Below, piece after piece: positions 38,761 to 48,678 of a DNA stretch of 64,000 nt (its first letter is position 1; each line of letters begins with the position of its first letter). This DNA is from Antedon mediterranea (Eukaryota > Echinodermata > Crinoidea > Comatulida > Antedonidae), in assembly GCF_964355755.1 (NCBI RefSeq), contig NC_092675.1, forward strand, positions 17,125,312 through 17,189,311. The letters run 5' to 3'. A program made the translations under genes and the position numbers. The notes below the pieces were generated by a model. The model saw nothing but the letters and a program-made list of their open reading frames with translations, ran no database searches and was not told the origin of the DNA.

Positions 38761-39529
38761 ATATGTGATAAAGGACCACGGTCCAAATTCTGGACCACTT
38801 TTTAGTATTATTTTTAGACCTGCTAGTGTTAAAAAGATGGGACAGAATTTTCAAAAGCCGTCGAGCAGTCTTAAAGTAACAAGTAAACTGAAATTGCATT
38901 TTCTCGTATCGATTTTAAGTATTTATAATTTGTGATTTGTAATTGTAAAACATAATTTGATTTAATGTACAGGTTTTAAAAAAACCTATTTCTTTTAAAT
39001 TCACTTTGGCGTTCCTTTTACTATTGTTAGTCAACTATTGTTAGTTGAAAGGCTATTACACCAAACTCGCATCTTGTAGTGAAATTAGCCTATATTACAC
39101 ACAGCATTGACACACACAAATATATATACACATATATATATTAGTTTTTTCCTGAGAAATCTTATGTAGGAGAATTTTACAGTAGGCTGTGAGAAGTGGC
39201 TTCCTAGTTTTAATTGTCTTCGATAAGTCAACTTTCAAATTTGATGGCTAAATGGTGCGAGAATTGAAAAAGTGTTTGTTGATTGAATGCTTGTTATTTT
39301 AACCAACTCATAACTCACACAAACATGTAGGTACAGTATTATATTATTAGCTTTACATTGTTTATTATCCAATATTTTTTATACTAATAATTATGGGCAA
39401 AATCATGTGTGACGTTTTGTATGTTCTTTAAATGTTACATTTTTATATTTCTCTGCTGTGTTTATAATAATAATGCCTGTTTTTAAGTATTTTTATGCAA
39501 TATGTTTAACATTCAATATATTTGAACAG

Positions 39530-40254
39530 GGTTCGAAGTGGAACACGACTACCCACTATTACGCTACGATCCAACAAATGTTTCTGTCGAAGAAACTGGG
39601 AGTGCATGCATTGTTGTTAGACCTCTGTACATGTCTACTTCGTAAGTATGCCTTTTCAACAGTTAAAATGTTGCAAATGTTTACATTATTTTTGTCATTA
39701 TTTTCTTCCAACATTTTCCTATATTTTTCCAGCTATTTGGTTAAGTATTACCCCAGGTTTGAGGTGGAAAATGACAACCCACTGGGCCTATACTACGATC
39801 AGGCAAATCGTTCTGTCGAAGAAACAGGCAGTGTTTGTATTATTTAGACTGTGGGAGATTCGTGAGTATTGTATGCCTTTATAATAACCATGGACCTATA
39901 GATTAGGTCCATGTAATAACAAGGCTATATACATGGCTGCAGTCGCGTGCTCAAATTTGAGTTAGTGTTTACCATCCGACCGACAGTGAGCTGTAGAGTC
40001 GAGTTGCACGCGACTAAAATCTAAGGAAAAGTGGGGTTACCCTGTTAAAAACAACCTTTACCATTATGGCAACATTTTCCTATATTTTATTGTTTTAATT
40101 AGTGTATTGTTATGAGAAAGTAGGAAGAAATGGAGGTTTTTAAAGTTGTAAATTTAAATGCCATATACAAATTGAATTTATATTTCTTTTACAGGTACAG
40201 TAGTATCATTGGCCAAGGACAGGTTCCAAACGGCAAGAGACAACAGTAGATATT
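39530..40254 (+). pseudogene. Decayed Calx-beta-like exons, with one exon duplicated
   Basis: Three exon-like blocks have splice borders. 39530-39641 reads FEVEHDYPLLRYDPTNVSVE, then ETGSACIVVRPLYMSTS. 39757-39861 is a diverged copy (FEVENDNPLGLYYDQANRSV, then EETGSVCII) that then hits a TAG. 40195-40254 reads TVVSLAKDRFQTARDNSRY. Together they look like a Calx-beta domain, as in FRAS1/FREM or Na+/Ca2+ exchanger-type proteins: a Y-D-P-x-N-x-S-V-E-E start, a V-V-R strand and a final A-x-A-R-D-N-S-x-Y strand. The phases of the two copies differ and the third block does not join in frame, so the locus is broken or belongs to a gene I cannot complete. No other exons of it were found nearby. Confidence 0.5.
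39889..39913. repeat. Hairpin of the CCATGGA fold-back family (copy 1)
   Basis: CATGGACCTA, a 5-nt loop, then TAGGTCCATG: a perfect 10-bp stem. It lies just after a donor-like site and is followed by AAGGCTAT within 10 bp, as in copy 2. Confidence 0.85.
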
Positions 40255-40259
40255 GTAAG

Positions 40260-40297
40260 ACCATGGAGCTATAAAACTAATTTTATAGCTCCATGGT
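40260..40297. repeat. Hairpin of the CCATGGA fold-back family (copy 2)
   Basis: ACCATGGAGCTATAAAA, the loop CTAA, then the exact reverse complement: a perfect 17-bp stem. It is followed at once by AAGGCTAT. Like copy 1 it sits immediately 3' of a donor-like site. Confidence 0.95.
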
Positions 40298-40407
40298 AAG
40301 GCTATCAAATACAGTAATTTTTATTTATTGAATTCAGTTAAAATGTTATATGACTACAAATCTGCAATTATAGATTGTATAATATTAATACTGTATAAGA
40401 TACTATA

Positions 40408-40490
40408 TAACCCCGTTAAGGGGGTACACTTTCAGAACAAGTGTCCCCGGTTGCACGGAGTGTCCCAAAAGAGAGGTTATTACCGTAGTA
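40408..40490. repeat. Dispersed 'gggacac' repeat fragment
   Basis: CCCCGTTAAGGGGGTACACT and GTGTCCCCGGTTGCACGGAG resemble the fragments at 13285 and 31985, here more diverged. Confidence 0.45.
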
Positions 40491-40984
40491 TAGAGAGCAA
40501 TTAGTAAATCTATAACAATTCCAAAAGAGTTGCTCTCAATAAGTGTACAGTTACATAATACAATTATATTCTAATTGTTTATGTTTTTTTTTCTGAGCTG
40601 TATTAGGCTACTTCACAATATCTTTATTTTGTACCTTCAAATGAAATAAATAAAATGAAAATACATTTTTAAAAATATGTTGAAACAATGAATGCAGCCT
40701 ATATTTGTTAAATTCATAATACATCCAAAGGCAAATTACTGAAAAAATAAACGACTAAAAACGCGGCCAGTTTGGTTTCAGTAAAGTCAACCAATGAAAT
40801 GAATGAAAGTTTTGCAAGATTTGCCGCAAAAGGTGACTGCCCAAATTTTGGCTGTCATGAGACTTAATTTCACTCTTAAATTTGGATCTGACTAATATAG
40901 GTTGTGACAAATTTTAGTACAGTGTCGGAGATGACAACTGCTAGGGAGCAGGTACATATTTGTATACGTGGGTTTACGGAATAG

Positions 40985-41485
40985 GTCAGGGACAAAATCG
41001 CTGCTTTTTTTTCGAAAATGGGAAAAATATGAACTTTTCAAAATAAGCTAATATTACTCTATGTGCATGTTTATAGCGTTATGATGATCTTATGGTTTTT
41101 TATAAAATAAAAAAATAAAATAAAAGGATCCAAATTTTCCCATTTTCCGACAAAATCCCTGTACTATAGTACAGGAATTTTGTTAAAATATGAACGTTTC
41201 GAAATGAGCTAATATATATGTTATGCCAAAAATAAAAGGGTCAAAATTTGCCTATTTTTCGACAAAATCCCTGCAATCCCAGGGATTTTTTGAGAAAAGT
41301 GGGAAAAATATGAACATTTCAAATGAGCTAATATTAGGCCTACTATCTGCACATTTATAGCGTTATGATCATCTTCTGTTTTTTTTTATAAAAAAGTTTT
41401 GTCCAAAAATAAAAGCATCAAAATTTGCCCATTTTCCGACAGGAATTTTTTTCGAAAATGGGAAAATATGATCATTTCAATATAC
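40985..41485. repeat. Diverged tandem repeat, three to four units of about 130-190 bp
   Basis: The words AAAATATGAAC(A/T)TTTC, (A)TGAGCTAATAT, TTTATAGCGTTATGAT and CCCATTTTCCGAC recur in the same order three or four times. A further single unit (ATATTACTATATGTGCA plus TTTATAGCGTTATGATCATC) sits alone at about 42945-43010, so the repeat is also dispersed. Confidence 0.8.
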
Positions 41486-42630
41486 TAGAGGGTGAACTTG
41501 CTTCGCTCGCTCCCCCTCTAGGAGGTGTAGACGATGGTTCTCGGAATGATAATGTTTTCCTTGTACGTTTTCTGTCGGTTACCATTATTGAAAATGCTTG
41601 ACATTCGTAAAACTAAACTACTCTGTTTCACAGTGTCTTAGATAATAACATTTTAAAGTATACCGTAGTGTTTGTTGTTTGGTATGGCCCTTATAGGGCG
41701 GAGGTGGTGAGGCGGAGTTCATTTGAGGGAGGTGCTTATTCTAGGGATGTATGTTAAATTTTTTAGTTTTAATAATATGGTAACATTTCTAATCAAATGA
41801 AATCCTCTAATGGATATGAAAAGTGGTAAAAATGAATAACAAATGCTTGGTAAATTGTAGATAACAGTGCGATGAATTCTACTACAAATAGTATAATTGT
41901 GTTATTATAAATGTGGATGGACGTTTATTAGATAGTTGGGTTGGTGGGGGGGGGGGGGGGGATTATTATTCAAAGTGATGTTTTATTGGAGAAGCGTTTA
42001 TTGAAATAAATACCATCCTAATAATTATTAATACATTATTTAATTTAAACATCTTTTGAAACTAACTGCTGTGACAGAGTGGGCCGTTTCGACCCAAGAA
42101 AGGAGACATTACGGCTTGCAACATGGGCAGGCATCTCGGTCCTAACGGGACACAGATAGCCTACAGTTATTCCTACCAGCGTCTATAATGTTCCCTATTA
42201 TGTGATAATTATTTATGAATTATTCATGATTTCTGCCCACGCTCGTCCTGGAAAAAAAAATTACGCTTCCTGCCAGCTTACTCAATAAAACTCAGCTATC
42301 GGGATTTCACTCGATTTTAAACAAAATGTATTATCATATCAAATCTCCCTATGTAATTTTATAATACTATTCCCCACAATATATTCCGATTCTTTATGGC
42401 GTATATTTAATTTGATCTTTATTAATTTGCAGTATAATTTTTATTTTTTAACTACTGTACCTTCACACGCGCGGTCCGTTCCTAAAATAAACAAAAAACT
42501 GAAATGGCTATGACTTATGGCCAACTTAAGCCTCCAGTCCTACTATCTGTTTTTTTCTTCCGTCTTCCAAAGGAATACTGTATTGATTGATGGAAAGTGC
42601 CTGTTTCCAGTCACCTTTAGGGTCAAATCT
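41486..42630. other. Non-coding, repeat-rich stretch
   Basis: Contains a small hairpin at about 41486-41522 (CTAGAGGG with CCCTCTAG) and a run of about 19 G at 41943-41960. It also has wording (TTTATTGAAATAAATACC, 'ggcggaggtggtgagg') that resembles the inner loop of the 43634 element, so it may be an old relative. No exon is seen. The GC-richer patch at 42061-42250 has no open frame that I recognise. Confidence 0.5.
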
Positions 42631-42631
42631 A

Positions 42632-42922
42632 TTATTTTAACTGCTCCTTTGTGTATAAAAGAGAGAAAATAGTTGAAACCAGGTTGTTGCAAGGTGAACT
42701 CATCGTAAACCCGGAAATTACTTTGACCGCGAAGAATTGAAATTGAGTTGAAAATCTACTGTTGAAATCATAAATTTTGTTAAAAAACTCTTTATAATAT
42801 CTTCCTAAGATAGAAATATGGAACAATAGTGTCGCACTGAAAACTAATGTTTCGTTTCGCGGTACATCTGAGATAGATAAGGTAGGTATCCAAGGCGGAG
42901 ATTTGTACCGAAGTTTTTCCAT
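42632..42922 (-). other. Unrecognised 96-codon open frame
   Basis: An ATG-started minus-strand frame (MEKLRYKSPPWIPTLSISDV at the start) is open for 96 codons in a GC-richer patch with ordinary amino-acid composition. This is longer than expected for random sequence of this composition. I see no domain, no splice context and no neighbour that would explain it. It could be a fragment of a mobile element. Confidence 0.25.
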
Positions 42923-43633
42923 AATTTATATATAGATTGTACTAATATTACTATATGTGCACGTACATATATAGCATTATGTTAACTTTTATAGCGTTAT
43001 GATCATCTTGGTCAAATTTAAAAATGTTAATGAAGACAGTTTTTTAACGATTTATTAATGGTAAATTGGAATGGTACGTAAGTCAGAGTGCCAAACCTCT
43101 CGAAACTACACTAAACAAAATTTTAGATAAACATGCTCCTTGGAAAAAACACAGGGTACGTAAAAAAACAGCTCCTTGGCTCACTGATGATGCAATTGAA
43201 AAGATGAAAGAGATATTAAACTCAAAAGAGAATGTAAACATTCTAAAGATGAATCACTCAGGTACAGAAAGTAGAAATACGTGCAATAAATTTTAATACG
43301 TAAAAGTAAAGTTAATTTTATTCAAGAAGGTATAAAAGAAAATAAAAACGATGAAAAAAAATCATGGGATACCATAAGATATATTATATCATATCGTCAA
43401 AAAACAAAACTTAAACTATTCAAACAATTTGTAATGATAATGGTGATGTCCTCTATAAAGATAAAGAAATCGCAAATGAAATTACTACATTTTTCTCAAA
43501 TATAGGTTCAAATCTTGCATCACAAGTACATGATGAAATCGATGCTTTCACCGAAAATCATTTTGAATTCGAACACATCACATGTGAATTTGTATATAAA
43601 TATTTAAATCTTTCAAAACAAAGCCACTGGTCA

Positions 43634-46600
43634 TACTATAGTAGCTAGATCAACTTTCGTATGCACTTTGAGGTCCAGAGAATTTGACTTCAGAAATTGG
43701 TTTAGAATGGTCAAACAATCATTATTGGCTTGGTTACACATTTTGAAAATGTGGCGAAAGGTCAAAAGGTCAGGGTGAAAGGTTATAAAACTAAACACCA
43801 ATAGGCCCTTAAATCTCGACAACCACTGGTCACAGCGAGGTAATTTTGGTCTCAAATTGATCAGAAGGTATACATTTATATTCAGTCTAATGGGAAATTT
43901 TAGTCAAAAATGACCGGAAATACCATTTCTGACCTTTGACCCACACCCCAGGGCATGTATGTATCTCCGTAACTACTGGTCGTAGACACTTGAATTTTGT
44001 CTTAAATTGTTTGAAATAAACATTTTGTTATTTGTTGCACATTTTTAAAAATGTTACAAAAGGTCAGGGTCAAGGGTTATATGAATAAATACAAATAGAT
44101 ACTTGTATCTCGGCAACCATTCATCGCAGCAAGTCAATTTTAGTCTCAAAATGTTCAGAAGGCATGCATTCATATTCAATCTAATGGGACATTTTAGTCA
44201 AAAATTATCAGAAATGCCATTTCTGACCTTTGACCCACATATGGCATCTTCATATCTCTGTAAGTAATGGTCGTAGACACTAAAATTTGGTATCAAATTG
44301 CTAAAAATACACATATTTACATTCATTCTAACAGATAATTTGGACAAAAGATGATCAGAAATACTATTAATTACTAATGTTTTAAACGAAAAACATCTCT
44401 CTACACAACTTATCCTTAGACAGTAATGTTATGCAATAATTGATGCTTAATGGTTTCATTACAGGAATTAAAACAAATCCTTTACTGTTTGTAATAATTG
44501 TGCTTTTGCTTATAATAATGCTAGAAAATATTGTTGACCCCCGAGAACGTTCAAACAATTTGATAGAAACGTCGAGGTCAGCAGTTAAGAATGCTAGAAG
44601 TAACTTACTGTAGTTACTCGAATAAAAGGCCCGGGCATTTATTTATTCAGGGAAGGCGTTTATTTTGTTTGGTAACATGTATAATCAAATAAATACACCC
44701 CAGATATAAAAAAAATTAATATAATAAGAATAATAACTGGATTAAACCTCATTCTATCCTGGTGCAAGTACAATCATGTATTAAAAGGTATCAGAGACAA
44801 CTATAATTGACCAAATCATTGTCATTATTCCGTAACACTGTTGCATAATATTTTTGAATGTCACCGACAAAATTTATAGGTATACACGTCTGTTCCAAGT
44901 GTAGATAATAAAACAATATATGTTTCTGGAGATTATTATGAATACCACTAGAAACTTTGACATGTTTTAGGTACTGAATGCATTGACAATAAAAGCATCA
45001 GAAGTTATCATGATAAAATCATACTACAACACTGTACTACAGTACACAAGGTCAGTGTTTTCAGGAAAGCTGGACATATTGTACAATAGTAATGAAACTA
45101 TGTATTGACATTTAAAAATATGAAAAAGATTGTTGTCAAATTGTAGTCACAAACAAAGATGATAGAATGAAGATCCATTATGAGTGCAATCGTGTCAGGA
45201 TTGTTTTATATCATTATACTGACACCTGGAGGAGAAGATGCATTTAATGGAATCTATGACAGTGTCACTTTTATTCTAAAAGACAGAAACATTTCGTTAA
45301 AAAGCATAAAGAGGAAAACGAATCATGTAAAAGAAAAAGTTGAGAAACGAATTATGATTATTAAAATTAGAGTATTTATTCGAATAAACACCCACTTTGA
45401 ATAAAAGCCTCCCTCAAATAAACGCCACCATTCCCTCCAATAGAACATCATGTGGAATAAACACCCCGCCCGCCACATGCATTTACACAATAATTGTATC
45501 ACAACACATTTCATTAACTACCATAATCTACAATACCAATCATTTTGACATAATTTTATCACTTTTTGATATTAATTGTGCTGTATTTTTTTACATCTAG
45601 GTGGTATTTCGAGTCTTCTCGGATAAGGACTATAAACCGTAGGTCCAGTGTACACATAGCTCATGCGCACTTTAAAGAACCTAGTACATCTTTCGAGACG
45701 AGTAGGGGGTTACCCCGGTGTACTAGTCCACACAAACACAGCCACTGTCACACACAACCACTGTGCAAATTGGGACTGGACCATTTTAGAGGTGTTTACC
45801 ACCTGTTGGTCCAGATCCTTCACTAACTGAGTTAGTGAGAAGTCGAATAAATAAAAATAAAAAATAAATAAAATAAAAAATATTTATTTGATTATACATG
45901 TTACCATATTATACCCCATACCCGCATAAAGATGCGTCCCCTCCCCCTAAAAACCCTTTTGAACAATAAATGCCTGGGGCGTTTAATTGGATACATATGG
46001 CAAGTTACTTCTAGCATTCTGAAATGAACTGTTGAGCTTGACGTTTCTATCAAAATGTCCTCAGGGACAGCAATAACTAGTATTTGAAATTAAAACAATT
46101 TTAAAGCATCAGTTATTGCATAACATTACTGTCTAAGGATAAGTTGTGTAGAGATATGTTTTTTTGTTTGAAACATTAGTAAAAGCATTTCTGTTCATCT
46201 TTTAACCACATTTTCTATTACAATGAATGTAAATATGTATATTTCGAACAATTTGATACCAAATTTAAGTTTCTACGACCAGTACTTACAGAGATATGAA
46301 GATGCCCTGGTATGTGGGTCAAAGGTCAGAAATGGCATTTCTGATCATTTTTGACTAAAATTCCCCATTAGACGGAATATAAATGCATGCCTTCTGAACA
46401 TTTTGAGACCAAAATTGACTTGCTGCGACCAGTGGTTGCCGAGATACAAGTACCTTTTTTTATTTGTTCATATAACCCTTGACCCTGACCCTTTGACCGT
46501 TTGTAACATTTTTAAAAATGTGTAACAAATAACAAAATATATATTTCGAACAATTTAAAACCAAATTCAAGTGTCTACGACCAGTAGTTACGGAGATACA

Positions 46601-46926
46601 TACATGCCCTGGGCTGTGGGTCAAAGGTCAGAAATGGCATTTCCGGTCATTTTTTACTAAAATGTCCCATTAGACTGAATATAAATGTATACCTTCTGAT
46701 AAATTTGAGACCAAAATTACCTCGCTGTGACCAGTGGTTGTTGAGATTTAAGGACATATTGGTGTTTGGTCTTATGACCTTTCACCCTGATCTTTTGACC
46801 TTTCGCCACATTTTCAAAATGTGTAACCAAGCCGAAAATGATTGTTTGACCACCCTTAACCAATTTCTGAAGCCAAATTCTCTGGACCTCAAAGTGCATA
46901 CGAAAGTTGATCTAGCTACTAGAGTA
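43634..46926. mobile_element. 3293-bp fold-back DNA element with arms of about 1.05 kb, inserted in the LINE
   Basis: The left arm (43634-44695) and right arm (45881-46926) are inverted copies, with outer ends TACTATAGTAGCTAGATC and, in reverse complement, TACTCTAGTAGCTAGATC. The trinucleotide TCA flanks both ends (43631-43633 and 46927-46929). Removing the element and one TCA restores a continuous LINE reading through a GCC ACT GGT CAT GAT AAC stretch (ATGHDN). Each arm contains about four diverged internal repeats with the words GACCAGTGGTTGCCGAGATA and GAAATGGCATTTCTGA. The loop (44696-45880) codes no transposase and holds a SINE copy. It is therefore a non-autonomous element of unknown superfamily. 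Confidence 0.9.
45601..45880 (+). mobile_element. SINE copy inside the fold-back element
   Basis: The core 45610-45728 matches 2688-2805 closely, for example GGATAAGGACTATAAAC and GAGTAGGGGGTTACCCCGG. The 3' part continues with CCTTCACTAACTGAGTTAG and an AAATAAAAATAA tail that abuts the right arm. The 5' tRNA head is missing, the usual 5' truncation. Confidence 0.8.
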
Positions 46927-48090
46927 TCATGATAACTTACCACCATGCATACTAAAAATGTCTGCTCCAATTATATCCTCAACAATTACAAGCATAATAA
47001 ATCACTCTTTCACAACATGTAAATTTCCAAATACGTGGAAAATAGCAAAGATCACGCCAATTTTTAAGAATGGTGAAAAAACTAACCCTAATAATTATCG
47101 TCCAATTTCCGTCCTACCTATATTTAAAAAAAATTATTGAACGAGTCGTTTTTAATCAACTTTATGCTTTTTTGAATAATAATAATCTGTTATGTATAAA
47201 TCAATCAGGTTTTCGATCATCATACTCAACATCTACCGCACTTACAAAAATGACGAAAGACAGGTATTAGTATTAGTGCAGTAGACGCTGGTCGGAATAT
47301 GTTTACTAGATTTTAAAGGGGCTTTGATACGGTAAACCATACCATACATACAATGATATAAATTATAATCTAAGGCAAAGTGATACACATCTATTCATCC
47401 CGAAGCCAAAAACCGATTTAAAAAAACGAAGTCTGTCTTATCGTGGAGCAATTATGGAATAGTCTCAATGTTGATACACTTCCAATTTCAGTTAGGTTGT
47501 TTAAAACGTATCTGAAAACTGCATTGCAAAAATAATGGTATGGTATCTACGATGGTGTACAGCCAACTTTTAAAATGGCTAGATACTATGTAAAATGTGT
47601 GATTTATCACTATTATTTTAAAGTAAATGAAAACAAAACATTTATTATGTATACTACAGTAGAATCTCCATAAATTATACATCAGTCTCGTGATTAAATA
47701 AAGTTTATATATAGTTTAATTTGATACGCGTTCCGCTGTAGGGTATTCACGTCCATCAATCATAACCCAACATTATGCAACCGTGATCTCTACCGATTAC
47801 GAGCTAAATCAGCCACTTGGTTATAAGTTATAACATTTTTAATAATGTAAATGTATACTCTAAATTATTTACAATAAACTTTTCGGAGAAATTAAGAATG
47901 CTGCCCGGTGAATTTAATATTTAGGTTAATATTATATTAAAAGGTACCTGTTAATGTGAGTACCGTCACATAATATTCATTAATACAAGCGATTAAATAG
48001 TGTTTCATTATAATATAAATTAAAAAGCTTACCGTACCAATATATTTGAACCAGTTGAGACCAAAAGACGAGAGACGAAGGTGCGATACA

Positions 48091-48603
48091 ATGACGTTGT
48101 TTATTATCGTCAAACTGATTGCTTTTTTCTTTCCTGTAATATGTGCAGCCGTTATTTTGGTATATTCTCTTTTCATCGTATACAATCGTCGGCAGTTTGC
48201 ACATTTCCCACAACCGAAAACACTGAGGTAAGTGTTTAGGCCTATAGTTCGTAAATAAGAAGTTATAAAAACTCGTATTAAAGGGACACATGACACAAAG
48301 AAATGTTGGCTTGTTAAACATGTTCTCTGGTTCGTTTCACATGAAAGTGTTCCTTTAAAAGGGGTTGTCTGGAAGAAAAAGAGCGATTCTACTGTATGTT
48401 ATCAATACTTTGTTAAAATTAAGATGGAATTTTGTCTATATAATCAAGACAATTTTACAAAAATGTTGGAAATGTAGCAGGAGAGTTCGTAAAATAAAAA
48501 GGTTTGTAAATAAGAAGTGTGCAAAAACGATGTTAACTGTAGTTACTGATTACATATCTCATTAATTATGTTTACTGATAGTACTAGGCCTATACTAACT
48601 TGT

Positions 48604-48678
<75 letters not shown>

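Larger units (their letters stand above)
43066..47705 (+). mobile_element. Degenerate LINE split by a 3.3-kb insertion
   Basis: The left part (43066-43633) codes the stretch between endonuclease and RT of a LINE: LNKILDKHAPWKKHRVRKKT, APWLTDDAIEKMKE, then EITTFFSNIGSNLASQV. The right part (46930-47560) continues with the RT core: LPPCILKMSAPI, the block FPNTWKIAKITPIFKNGEK, NNYRPISVLPIF, KIIERVVFNQLYAFL, INQSGFRSSYSTSTAL, LLDFKGA, and the C-terminal LFIPKPKTDLKKRSLSYRGA. An internal deletion near 47290-47390 removes the rest of the RT. Several frameshifts (near 43620, 47130 and 47280) show it is dead. The 3' end is probably near 47705 (TTAAATAAAG). Confidence 0.88.

Noticed and set aside
43631-43855. 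74- and 75-codon matching ORFs at 43631 (-) and 46705 (+) as a duplicated gene
   Set aside because: They are the same sequence in the inverted arms of the fold-back element, with no domain.
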